From Nitrospirales bacterium (GTDB lineage Bacteria; Nitrospirota; Nitrospiria; Nitrospirales; UBA8639): a stretch of 36,352 nt of DNA. Shown piece after piece: positions 26,557-34,445 of this stretch. The stretch covers positions 1 to 36,352 of the forward strand of contig BQIW01000044.1 of NCBI GenBank assembly GCA_021604105.1. Direction: 5' to 3'. The position numbers and the translations under genes are program-made. Under the pieces are notes generated by a model that saw nothing but the letters and a program-made list of their open reading frames with translations, had not been told where the DNA came from and did no database searches. How positions within the stretch are numbered: the stretch's first letter is position 1; the number at the start of each line of letters is the position of its first letter.

Positions 26557-27570
26557 TTACGAGACACGAACACGCGCTCCGCTAAATTGAACGGGGGCTC
26601 TCTTCCCCTGATTCTCCATCTGTTCACGATACCAGCCTAAAGTTTTCTTCAACCCAGCCTGAAGAGTGATCTTTGGAGAAAATCCTAACTGGACTGTTGC
26701 CTTCTCCACGTCAAGTAGGCGAATAGGAATCATAGAAGGCTTGCTGGGATTGGTGATCACATTGGCATTCTGGTATTCATCAACTGCGAGAAGCGTCGTT
26801 AACACATCATGCACACGACACCCTTTTCCATAACCAATGTTTACCGGATCGAACTGATTTAACCTGGCCATCGCTAGCATCACGGCATCAATAAAGTCAT
26901 CCACATATATTAAGTCTCTGACATCTTCACCTGTTCCCCAGACCTCGAGAGGATTTTGCCGTTCAACAACTTTGCGGAGAAGGGCCGCGGTCACATGGGA
27001 ACGTTCAAAATCAAATTTGTCATATGGCCCATAAACATTAGATGGTCTCACGACTACCGTCTTCATCGAATCCTTGATTTTTTCAGAATAGATTCGACAC
27101 AGGACCTCCCCATATCGTTTCATCCATCCCACACTGAAGTAGGCTTCATAGGGATCCCCGGCAAACATGTCCGCCTCGGATACCGGCCGATCCCCACTGG
27201 GTGGATAGGCCGCACTACTGCTAATAAAGAGAAACTTCTTTACCTTTGCCTGATAGGAAGCCTCCAACATCTGGGCGTTCATCACGACGTTCGGCGTCAC
27301 ATGAGCTAAAGGCTGGGTCGCCATGACCGCCGCACCTGAGGTATTCGCGGCACACATGAAGACATAATCCATGCCCTCTACGACCCGACGACACTCTTCC
27401 ATGTTCGTCAAATCGGCTTTGACATATTCCAGATCCTGGTGCTCGAATTGCGGGCTACGTGTATGCAATGTCCCGCGTACATAGCTTCCCTCTTCCACCA
27501 AACGCTTAGCCATATTGGTTCCCAGAAATCCTCCCGCACCCGTCACTAATACTTTACTACCCTTAAACAT
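26557..27570 (-). CDS. Extended SDR, NAD-dependent nucleotide-sugar epimerase/dehydratase
   Basis: A 337-residue extended short-chain dehydrogenase resembling GDP-fucose synthase (Fcl/WcaG)-type enzymes. It has the NAD-binding GAGGFLG (11-17), FISSSAAYPP (115-124), VVRPSNVYGP, and EVWGTGEDVRDLIYVDDF, the usual late motif. The catalytic YxxxK is altered: in FSVGWMKRYGE, Lys151 is kept but the position four before it is Val, not Tyr. I chose the ATG at 27570, which overlaps the upstream stop by 8 nt and has AAGGAG 6 nt before it; the frame extends to 27669 only as a shadow. It probably reduces, epimerises or dehydrates a nucleotide sugar (GDP- or dTDP-). Confidence 0.86.
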   Translation of the reverse strand: MFKGSKVLVTGAGGFLGTNMAKRLVEEGSYVRGTLHTRSPQFEHQDLEYVKADLTNMEECRRVVEGMDYVFMCAANTSGAAVMATQPLAHVTPNVVMNAQMLEASYQAKVKKFLFISSSAAYPPSGDRPVSEADMFAGDPYEAYFSVGWMKRYGEVLCRIYSEKIKDSMKTVVVRPSNVYGPYDKFDFERSHVTAALLRKVVERQNPLEVWGTGEDVRDLIYVDDFIDAVMLAMARLNQFDPVNIGYGKGCRVHDVLTTLLAVDEYQNANVITNPSKPSMIPIRLLDVEKATVQLGFSPKITLQAGLKKTLGWYREQMENQGKRAPVQFSGARVRVS

Positions 27571-28120
27571 GAGCGACTCCTTCATCCCGTTGGGACACAA
27601 TCGGCTGTTTGACCGGCCACCAGATTCCCAAAGTTGGATCATTCCAAGGTAACGTAAATTGCCCTTCACGGTTATAATTGGTCGTTTGCTTATAGTGGAA
27701 AATGGCCTGCTCAGACAGCACTAGATGAGCATTTCCAAACTTGGGTGGGATCAACACTTGTTGACGTTTCTGATCTGAGAGCGTGAACGATTCCCACTGT
27801 TGATACTGTGGGGACATGGAATCGCAATTCACTACGACCAAATAAAATTTTCCCCACAAACATGACACCAGCTTCCAGGTCTCTTGGTCTCCATGAATGC
27901 CTCGCAACACATGCCTGCCAGACACGGAGATGTCATCCTGCATAAAAGGCATATCAATTCCAGCTTGCCGATACAGGTCCTCGTTAAACGTTTCAACATA
28001 GGTACCCCGAAAATCTTCAAAAATTGTCGGTGGAGTGACCAGTCTCACGCCTTCCAGACGGCAGAAAGAGACGGCTAAATTAGGAGGCGGCGAAATAGTT
28101 TTTCCGGTGAAGATATTCAT
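27563..28120 (-). CDS. RmlC-like cupin nucleotide-sugar epimerase
   Basis: A 185-residue RmlC/dTDP-4-dehydrorhamnose-3,5-epimerase-like cupin. It shows IFEDFRGTYVETFNEDLY (33-50), VLRGIHGDQETWKLV (71-85; His76 in the position of the catalytic histidine), VLIPPKFGNAHLVLSE and the WNDPTLGIWWP end. His76 to Lys83 is 7 residues, against 10 in classic RmlC, so it belongs to a variant subgroup. Related enzymes epimerise 4-keto-heptoses in Campylobacter capsule synthesis, which fits the heptose genes here. Start ATG at 28120 has GGAG 7 nt upstream, and it overlaps the preceding SDR gene by 41 nt. The next gene overlaps its stop by 8 nt. Confidence 0.85.
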   Translation of the reverse strand: MNIFTGKTISPPPNLAVSFCRLEGVRLVTPPTIFEDFRGTYVETFNEDLYRQAGIDMPFMQDDISVSGRHVLRGIHGDQETWKLVSCLWGKFYLVVVNCDSMSPQYQQWESFTLSDQKRQQVLIPPKFGNAHLVLSEQAIFHYKQTTNYNREGQFTLPWNDPTLGIWWPVKQPIVSQRDEGVAHV

Positions 28121-29108
28121 CATGGTGCTCCAGGTACCAATCCCATGTGTGCTGTAACCCCTCTTGAAGACTGACTTGCGGTGCATACCCGAGAAGATGC
28201 TTTGCCAAAGAAATATCCATCACACGCCGGGGAAATCCGGTGGGTTTGTTGTGATCAAATCGGGCCCGGAACGGCACAACCGATTGAAGTGCTTCTACTA
28301 ATTCTTTGATGGTATAGCCGATACCACTGCCTAAATTGACATAACGCCCACCCGTGCCATGGTACAAAGCAAGAATCACTCCATCAGCCACATCACCACT
28401 ATAGGCAAAATCACGAATGGCGGTGCCATCTCCCCAAATCACTACCGGATCCTCTTTCGAAAATATCCGTCGCATGAGGGTGGGAATAACCATGGCATTG
28501 GCAGGATCGAAATTATCTCCAGGTCCATACACATTGCAGGGACGCACCACCGCATAGTGCTTCAGACCGTACTGTATTTGGTAGGCGCGAACTTGCAATT
28601 CGGCCATTCGTTTGGCCCATCCAGGGAACATATCCATTGGTGGCCCTTCATCCTCACCTTCCTGTTCCTTGAAAATTTCCGCACTCGGGTACGCGCCAAT
28701 AGAGGAGGTATAAACCACCCGATCAACCTTATTCAGGCGACAGGCCTCCAACATATTGGTATTCATCATCAACAACGGGACGAAAAAACTTGCCGGCTTT
28801 GATTTCGTGACCTCAATGGAACCTTTGATTCCCGCCACATGAAAAACACAATCCATGTCTTTCACTATCCGTTGGCAAAATCCAAAATCGCACAAATCAC
28901 CCTTCACATACTCCACCTTATCTTCAACCTGGATCTCATCAAGAGACACACTTCGAACGGAGGCCCCAGCCTCTATCAACCGACTTACAATTTTCCGTCC
29001 GATCAACCCACTTCCCCCCGTCACGACAATATTTTTTCCATAAAAGAACTGCATAATGGAATCGGCAATCATGTCCTGGCGTATTTGCTCAGCAATAGTT
29101 TGAAGCAC
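28080..29108 (-). CDS. Extended SDR, NAD-dependent nucleotide-sugar epimerase/dehydratase
   Basis: A 342-residue extended SDR with a GTG start at 29108 preceded by AAGGAG 7 nt upstream. It has GGSGLIG (31-37), VAGIKGSIEV (91-100), VYTSSIGAYP (132-141), VVRPCNVYGPGDNFDPANAMVIPTL and VIWGDGTAIRDFAYSGDV. The YxxxK site reads FPGWAKRMAE: Lys166 is kept, but Pro162 stands where the tyrosine is expected. It is a close paralogue of the SDR at 32459-33469 (both carry the GIKGS signature and FVPxL.....N.LEA). It probably acts on the same class of nucleotide sugar, perhaps at another step. Confidence 0.87.
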   Translation of the reverse strand: MLQTIAEQIRQDMIADSIMQFFYGKNIVVTGGSGLIGRKIVSRLIEAGASVRSVSLDEIQVEDKVEYVKGDLCDFGFCQRIVKDMDCVFHVAGIKGSIEVTKSKPASFFVPLLMMNTNMLEACRLNKVDRVVYTSSIGAYPSAEIFKEQEGEDEGPPMDMFPGWAKRMAELQVRAYQIQYGLKHYAVVRPCNVYGPGDNFDPANAMVIPTLMRRIFSKEDPVVIWGDGTAIRDFAYSGDVADGVILALYHGTGGRYVNLGSGIGYTIKELVEALQSVVPFRARFDHNKPTGFPRRVMDISLAKHLLGYAPQVSLQEGLQHTWDWYLEHHDEYLHRKNYFAAS

Positions 29109-29137
29109 GGACTCACTCCTTAGAGGTTGTAGGACCT

Positions 29138-29899
29138 TTATTCGAACACCACATACGACACTCGAGAGGCAAACGGAAATCGCTGAATTTTCAAATGATT
29201 CAATCCAAAGACTTCCATCAGGGCGAGGGTCTCTCCCGGGGAATCCGGATCATTCAATTCATCAAACCCCAGAATGGTGCCCTTGGTCATTCGAGGACGA
29301 AGGAGCTCAAGGCACTTGACCGTTGGTTCATACAAATCTAAATCAAAATAGGCCATAGCCACGATGGTTTCCGGGCATCTGGCCAGATATTGAGGCAACT
29401 CCTCCACCACATCCCCCACGCACAATTCATGTTTTTTAATATGGGTTAACGGATTAAGTGTTTCATGAAGACTGAGTAACTGTTGAAGAGTTTCTTCATA
29501 GTGAGGCGAGACGGCTAATTGTCCATTCACCATCATATTGGATTGCCCATCTTTTGCATGGATAGAAGGAAACCCGGAAAACGTATCAAATCCAACAATT
29601 TTCCGATGCCGGTTAAAGGGTTCATAGATCCCTCGCAATGCGGAAAACAAGGCAAGATTTTGCCCCCACCGTACTCCAAACTCCATAACGACTCCTTGAA
29701 CAGCGATGATCTGACGATACAAGAAGTCCATGAATAACATGCGAGCCAAATGCTTGGATTCTAGAAATAGTCCAAGATTCGATAGCAATTGGTCAGGGGG
29801 AATCGGATTTTGATAGAGCAAATCCCCCATCTGCTGCCGAGCCGCTTGCTCACTTGGATTCGCATAAGATTTAATCTGTAATTTCTCCGCGTTCACCAT
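29138..29899 (-). CDS. TylF/MycF-like SAM-dependent O-methyltransferase
   Basis: A 253-residue protein of the macrocin O-methyltransferase (TylF) family, Mg-dependent enzymes that methylate sugar hydroxyls. It shows VVMEFGVRWGQNLALFSALR (70-89; SAM motif), KIVGFDTFSGFPSI (100-113), FDLDLYEPTVKCLELLRPRM and ILGFDELNDP near the metal site. In the last, Asp-Glu stands where related enzymes have Asp-Asp. Start ATG at 29899 overlaps the upstream stop as TGATG, with GGAG 8 nt before it; GTG at 29902 is an alternative. Chain ends VSYVVFE. Likely it O-methylates the locus sugar or its glycan. Confidence 0.85.
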   Translation of the reverse strand: MVNAEKLQIKSYANPSEQAARQQMGDLLYQNPIPPDQLLSNLGLFLESKHLARMLFMDFLYRQIIAVQGVVMEFGVRWGQNLALFSALRGIYEPFNRHRKIVGFDTFSGFPSIHAKDGQSNMMVNGQLAVSPHYEETLQQLLSLHETLNPLTHIKKHELCVGDVVEELPQYLARCPETIVAMAYFDLDLYEPTVKCLELLRPRMTKGTILGFDELNDPDSPGETLALMEVFGLNHLKIQRFPFASRVSYVVFE

Positions 29900-30882
29900 C
29901 ACATCTTCTCCTCTACTGGCTTCCAGATCACCATAGAATAGCCATCATGGTATAGTGAGCCAAAAGTTCGGATCGTTCCAACAATTTCCAGCCGGCCTTC
30001 GTGCTCAAAAGTCTTCAAGGTTCCGAGCAATCCTTGCAAATACTTTCTTTTCTCCAGGTATCTGGCTGCGACGTAATCAAACAAGACGTTCTGATCGTAG
30101 AGTTCATACAGCGTTTCCACATGAATGCAAACAGAAGGGCGTTGTCTAAGAAGATAATTCACAAAACCATGGTACTGACAGCCCAATTGCTCCATGGCGC
30201 CAACGGTAAACACTCCGCTCCGAGGATACAGGTCAAACGATTCATCAGGCTCCAACATGTTAAATTCCCGACCAACGACATTAAATCCATGCTCTGCTTT
30301 CAACAGCCGAAGGATCGCCTGAGAGGATTGCGACCAATCCAATCCATACAGGGGACGACCTGGAAACAAACAAGCCGCATCGACTAAATTATGTCCGGTT
30401 CCACAACCAAACTCGTAAATATGGTCAACGGCATGAAACCATTTCTTGAACATCCAGTAACGCAGAATTTCAACAACGTTGGTCTCAAACTGAGAGGAAA
30501 CAGGCCGGACGTACTCACCCTTTAACCTGATGACTTCCTGAGGTCGAACAAATTTGGGGACCAATGCAGCCAAATCATACCCCGTGCGCTGAAAGTTACT
30601 TAAATTTTCTGCCCATCCATCTTCCCAACGCTGTTTCCGATGTGTCCCTGCGACTTCCAGATTCTGGTCGAGGGTTTTCAACACCCGAAGCACGACTCGG
30701 TCACGAGAAACCCCTTGCAACGTGTTGTAACGCAAATCGTACCGTCCAACCAATTCCTGACATTCCGGAAAGAGCGCTCCAGGAGCTTCCCCCAATATGG
30801 CCTCAAAATCTTCTTGATGAAGCGCCTCCTGGTGGTTATGAATCTGCTGGAGCGGAAGAGTGTCAAGCATAAATCTATTCAA
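29899..30882 (-). CDS. SAM-dependent methyltransferase with an N-terminal extension
   Basis: A 327-residue protein with a class I methyltransferase domain in the C-terminal half: HIYEFGCGTGHNLVDAAC (154-171; motif I with Glu157), YGLDWSQSSQAI (179-190) and VFTVGAMEQLG. The first ~145 residues (LVGRYDLRYNTLQGVSRDRV, NFQRTGYDLAALVPKF) are not recognised and may shape the acceptor site. The start is uncertain: TTG at 30882 is 6 nt after the upstream stop, and an in-frame ATG lies at 30870; neither has a clear Shine-Dalgarno. It ends in a TGATG overlap with the TylF-like gene, so the two methyltransferases are translationally coupled. Confidence 0.82.
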   Translation of the reverse strand: MNRFMLDTLPLQQIHNHQEALHQEDFEAILGEAPGALFPECQELVGRYDLRYNTLQGVSRDRVVLRVLKTLDQNLEVAGTHRKQRWEDGWAENLSNFQRTGYDLAALVPKFVRPQEVIRLKGEYVRPVSSQFETNVVEILRYWMFKKWFHAVDHIYEFGCGTGHNLVDAACLFPGRPLYGLDWSQSSQAILRLLKAEHGFNVVGREFNMLEPDESFDLYPRSGVFTVGAMEQLGCQYHGFVNYLLRQRPSVCIHVETLYELYDQNVLFDYVAARYLEKRKYLQGLLGTLKTFEHEGRLEIVGTIRTFGSLYHDGYSMVIWKPVEEKM

Positions 30883-30888
30883 AACCCA

Positions 30889-32004
30889 TCAGGAAAAATC
30901 CTCAATCAATGCCGGTAGCGGCTTTTCAAATCCGTGAGCAATAACCCATGCCCAATAACGGATTCGACCTTCCAATAACTCAAAGCGGTCAGAGGAAGAT
31001 TTAGCGGGGCGGAGACGTACTGGTTTCAAAAATTCCCCTGTGGCAATTTGTTCCGCTAATTCCTGCGGACTAGGCACGCAATTCATGGCATTTCTGAGAG
31101 CTTCGTCGAGAGTTCGATAGACCGAACGTCCCGAGTCATCAGCAACTTGTATGGACCGAGGTGGAATCTCTAGAAAGTGACCAGTACACTTTTCTTCCAG
31201 ATACCGAGCATCCTCCTCTTTTAAATCGAAATCCATGCTTTTCGCGTTTTCCTTCATTCGTTCACTATTCGTGGTATTTGGAATCACCACGACCGGTAGA
31301 TGCCCAGTCAACCACCGTAAAACAATTTGAGCTGGAGTTTTATCGTATTGATTCGCGATCGTCTGAAGAATACCAAACTGCCTACGATTCGCCACGATTC
31401 GTCCCCGATGAAGAGGACTATAGGCGACAATGCTGATGCCTTCTTGTTGCCCAAAAGGCAGGAATTCCCGTTCAATACTTCGATCGAACAAATTATATTC
31501 CACCTGAACGGAGGCTAAATGCTTTGGTGGTAGCTTCTGGTGTATTTCTTGAGTGTCGTTAAATGAAAAATTGCAGATTCCTACATATCGGACTAACCCC
31601 TCTCGTGCTATCTCTTCCAGGCCCATCAAGGTGTCCGAGAGGGGGATTTGGGGATTGGGCCAGTGGATTTGGAGAAGGTCAATCCGGTCTGTTTGCAGAC
31701 GCCGAAGACTTCCTTCGACCGAACCTTTAATTCCTTTTGAAGATATATTCTCAGGAGAGACCTTGGTTGCCAACACCACAGCATGGCGAATCCCCTTTAA
31801 GGCTTTGCCAATGACCATTTCGGCCTCTCCCTCACCATAGACGGGTGCCGTATCAACAAAGTTTATTCCCATCTCAATTCCGGTTCGAATTGTGGATTCA
31901 AGTTGCCGATAGATTTCACGATTCTTCAGGGAATGATGAATCCCGGTTCCCTGCCCGACTGCAGAAATTTCTATGTCAGATTGCCCTAATTTTTTAAGAA
32001 TCAT
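30889..32004 (-). CDS. Aldo/keto reductase fused to a ParB/Srx-like C-terminal domain
   Basis: A 371-residue protein. Residues 1-~275 are an aldo/keto reductase with its full catalytic tetrad: Asp51 and Tyr56 in NFVDTAPVYGEGEAE, Lys81 in ATKVSPEN and His114 in QIHWPNP. The NADPH-side pattern VVVIPNTTNSERMKENA (238-254) is present. Residues ~280-371 look like the ParB/sulfiredoxin-like fold: LAEQIATGEFLKPVRLRP, then RFELLEGRIRYWAWVIAHGF and PLPALI, close to the ParB pattern yeLl-GhRRl-A. Such a fusion is unusual and could act as a nucleotide-binding or regulatory add-on. The reductase may reduce a keto-sugar intermediate. No clear ribosome-binding site. Confidence 0.8.
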   Translation of the reverse strand: MILKKLGQSDIEISAVGQGTGIHHSLKNREIYRQLESTIRTGIEMGINFVDTAPVYGEGEAEMVIGKALKGIRHAVVLATKVSPENISSKGIKGSVEGSLRRLQTDRIDLLQIHWPNPQIPLSDTLMGLEEIAREGLVRYVGICNFSFNDTQEIHQKLPPKHLASVQVEYNLFDRSIEREFLPFGQQEGISIVAYSPLHRGRIVANRRQFGILQTIANQYDKTPAQIVLRWLTGHLPVVVIPNTTNSERMKENAKSMDFDLKEEDARYLEEKCTGHFLEIPPRSIQVADDSGRSVYRTLDEALRNAMNCVPSPQELAEQIATGEFLKPVRLRPAKSSSDRFELLEGRIRYWAWVIAHGFEKPLPALIEDFS

Positions 32005-32019
32005 TGGACTCGTCCAGGG

Positions 32020-32487
32020 TTACAGCTGGATACTCCAATCGTCTAAGTCATCCACCGAGACATTACTCGCGCGGCACACTCTGGTTGCATTTCTCACTCG
32101 GGCTAAGAGCAGATTTTTCATCTGATTTCTGATCCCATTTAATTGATGAGCTCTTTTCAACCACTGATCGTACAGTTTGGGTTCAGCCTTCATTCTCTCT
32201 TTGCACATCCAGATTTCGTAATTAATTTGGGCAAGTACAATAATGATCCTAACGTTCCGCCCTGACAATTTGATCTGATGTCGATCAGCCCATCCATCAA
32301 TATCATGCTCCAGATCAGCGATTTCTGTTCTCACAGATGTCCGGATCGATTCATGGAAGGCCTCTTTCAATTGATCAACAGTTAAGCGATCGACCAGATC
32401 TCCCAACCCAGGTACAAATCGAGGACTTGAAGGTCCTCCTGTCTTCCGTTTCCGTTTTTTAGGCGCTAAGAAGGTTTTTCCGCTCAT
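32020..32487 (-). CDS. Small basic protein of unknown function in the sugar locus
   Basis: A 155-residue protein I do not recognise. The N-terminus is strongly basic (APKKRKRKTGG) and Pro/Ser-rich, followed by predicted helices (LTVDQLKEAFHESIRTSVRTE, IADLEHDIDGWADRHQI, IIIVLAQINYEIWMCKERM), and an acidic C-terminus (VSVDDLDDWSIQL). No signal peptide or membrane span. The ATG at 32487 lies inside the preceding SDR gene (29-nt overlap), with GGGA about 9 nt upstream; the frame extends further upstream only as a shadow. Position in the chain of overlapping genes makes it likely to be expressed. The 15-nt gap to the reductase gene suggests co-translation. Confidence 0.68.
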   Translation of the reverse strand: MSGKTFLAPKKRKRKTGGPSSPRFVPGLGDLVDRLTVDQLKEAFHESIRTSVRTEIADLEHDIDGWADRHQIKLSGRNVRIIIVLAQINYEIWMCKERMKAEPKLYDQWLKRAHQLNGIRNQMKNLLLARVRNATRVCRASNVSVDDLDDWSIQL

Positions 32488-33469
32488 GGGCGAGTTCCCG
32501 ATTCTGGGTATACCAGTAAATAGTTTGGCGAATGCCATCTCGGAGAGAGATTTTAGGATGGAATCCAATGGTGGCTTCTGCCCGTTCCATCGATAACAAC
32601 CGGACAGGATCGCCTGCCGGCTTTGAGGGATCCCACTCAATTGCGGTGGAGACCCGGCTTTCAGCCACAATGATTTCAGCTAATTGTCTGATAGTAGTCG
32701 GAACGCCACTTCCCAAATTAAGAGGAAAGCAGGGCGGAGCATGCTCCATGGCCAACAACAGCCCGTCAACCACATCCTGGACAAAAATAAAATCCCGTAT
32801 GGCGGATCCATCTCCCCAAATACGAACCGGAGACTCTCCATCCAACACCCTTCGAATAAGAGCCGGGATCACCTGTCCTGTAGCCGGGTTAAAATCATCA
32901 AATGGGCCGTACACATTGGAGGGCCTGACCACCCGCACAGCCTCCCAATTGTATTCGTGCAGGTAGGTTTCGGCTTCAAGTTCTCCGATCCTTTTCGCGA
33001 TTCCGGCGTACCGGTCATTTTGCTTCGGAAGACCATTCCAGACGTTGTCCTCGACATGAAGCCCCGCCGGGGGATAGGCACAAATACTACTCACAAAAAG
33101 GTACCGCGACACTCCTCCTCGATAGGCGGCCTCTAACAAATTAGATTGATATCGAAGCATCGGCACAAAATAACTGGTTGCTCTTTTCACCCCGATGCCG
33201 ACGGATCCTTTGATTCCAACCAAATTAAAAACATACTCTTGCCCTTCAACAGCCCGCTCACATGTGTCATAACAAGTCAGATCCCCTCTAAAAAACGCAA
33301 TGGAAGAACCCAATAACGCTCTCGCATAACTTTCCTGTTCCAAGGAAACCACGGTCACCTGAGCCCCCAATTCCAACAAAGCTCGAACAAGGGGAATGCC
33401 GATCATTCCCGTGCCCCCGGAAACCAGGACCCGCTTTCCCGAATAAATGGAGGTACTCGTCTTCACCAT
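32459..33469 (-). CDS. Extended SDR, NAD-dependent nucleotide-sugar epimerase/dehydratase
   Basis: A 336-residue extended SDR: GGTGMIG (18-24), LVGIKGSVGI (83-92), FVSSICAYPP (125-134), VVRPSNVYGPFDDFNPATGQ and VRIWGDGSAIRDFIFVQDV. The active-site region reads RYAGIAKRIGE: Lys159 is kept, Ala155 replaces the expected tyrosine and Tyr154 sits one residue too early. It is the paralogue of the SDR at 28080-29108. The ATG at 33469 has AAGGA 5 nt upstream; an ATG at 33475 sits too close to that site. It begins 31 nt after the transketolase C-subunit gene. Confidence 0.87.
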   Translation of the reverse strand: MVKTSTSIYSGKRVLVSGGTGMIGIPLVRALLELGAQVTVVSLEQESYARALLGSSIAFFRGDLTCYDTCERAVEGQEYVFNLVGIKGSVGIGVKRATSYFVPMLRYQSNLLEAAYRGGVSRYLFVSSICAYPPAGLHVEDNVWNGLPKQNDRYAGIAKRIGELEAETYLHEYNWEAVRVVRPSNVYGPFDDFNPATGQVIPALIRRVLDGESPVRIWGDGSAIRDFIFVQDVVDGLLLAMEHAPPCFPLNLGSGVPTTIRQLAEIIVAESRVSTAIEWDPSKPAGDPVRLLSMERAEATIGFHPKISLRDGIRQTIYWYTQNRELAHERKNLLSA

Positions 33470-33500
33470 AAACATCCTTGGCTAAATCGATAGAAAAATT

Positions 33501-34445
33501 TCAGACCGTAGTAGGTAACAGGGCCATCTGCCTAAACGTATTTTTCAAGCTTTCCTTTTCGAGGCCGCACTGCCCATAGGCCCAGGTCCGACTCGCTGAG
33601 CCAAACAGCATTTCATCTCCCAATGAAAGCCCGCGGAAAGGAATAGCATGTCCACGCTCACTCAACAGTCGCCCAACCAAACTTCCAATTCCTCCAGTTC
33701 GACCATGTTCTTCCACCGTCACAATGGCTTGGGCTTTTCCACACGCTTCCCAAAGCCTGGACTCGTTGCACGGATTCATTCGATATAAATCCACAATGGC
33801 AACTTCGATGCCTTCTTCCAGCAATTCCCTCGCCGCTTCTCGTACCCTTGCAAGCATGATCCCGTTGGTCACTATACAGAGAGATTCCCCATGTTGAATC
33901 GTCTCGAGCCCTAAACTGAAATCATGTTCGTTGGGAGCGTATACCGGTTCATATGGGTCCTTATCGATCCGGATATAAGCGGGCATGCCACTTTGATAGG
34001 CCTGCTCGACCAGGGCTTTGATGGCTACACCATCTGCAGGCAGATAAATCGTCATCCCTGATAGGGTTTGGAGAAGAGCACAATCATGTGTCGCATGATG
34101 AGTGGGTCCATCTACCCCATACGACAAGCCAGGCCCCATTCCGAGAAGGATAACCGGAACCTTTAAGGCACATACATCCAATTTCAACTGCTCATAACAC
34201 CGCGTGGTGATATGTGAGGCAATCCCATAGACAAAGACCACATGACCGGAAAGTGCCAATCCTGCCGCCACGCTCATCATATTTTGCTCACTAATACCCA
34301 CATTCAGAACTTGCCGAGGATATGATTCTTGAATATGGCTTAATCCCATGGCTCCCATGTCATTGGTTAGGACAATCGTTCGAGGATTTTTAGCTACAAT
34401 CTGAAATACACTGTCAAAGACCGCATCACGAAAATCATAAGCCAT
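33501..34445 (-). CDS. Transketolase, C-terminal subunit
   Basis: A 314-residue protein equal to the pyrimidine-binding and C-terminal domains of transketolase. It carries GISEQNM (50-56) with Glu53 as the ThDP-activating glutamate, FVYGIASHITTR, DGPTHHATHD (112-121) and a C-terminal domain with VTVEEHGRTGGIGSLV. With the N-subunit it forms a split transketolase that moves two-carbon units between sugar phosphates. The ATG at 34445 overlaps the N-subunit stop by 11 nt and has GGAG 7 nt upstream; residues further upstream (frame to 34490) are a shadow. Split transketolases of this type often occur in archaea and in bacterial sugar loci, where they can supply specialised precursors. Confidence 0.92.
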   Translation of the reverse strand: MAYDFRDAVFDSVFQIVAKNPRTIVLTNDMGAMGLSHIQESYPRQVLNVGISEQNMMSVAAGLALSGHVVFVYGIASHITTRCYEQLKLDVCALKVPVILLGMGPGLSYGVDGPTHHATHDCALLQTLSGMTIYLPADGVAIKALVEQAYQSGMPAYIRIDKDPYEPVYAPNEHDFSLGLETIQHGESLCIVTNGIMLARVREAARELLEEGIEVAIVDLYRMNPCNESRLWEACGKAQAIVTVEEHGRTGGIGSLVGRLLSERGHAIPFRGLSLGDEMLFGSASRTWAYGQCGLEKESLKNTFRQMALLPTTV

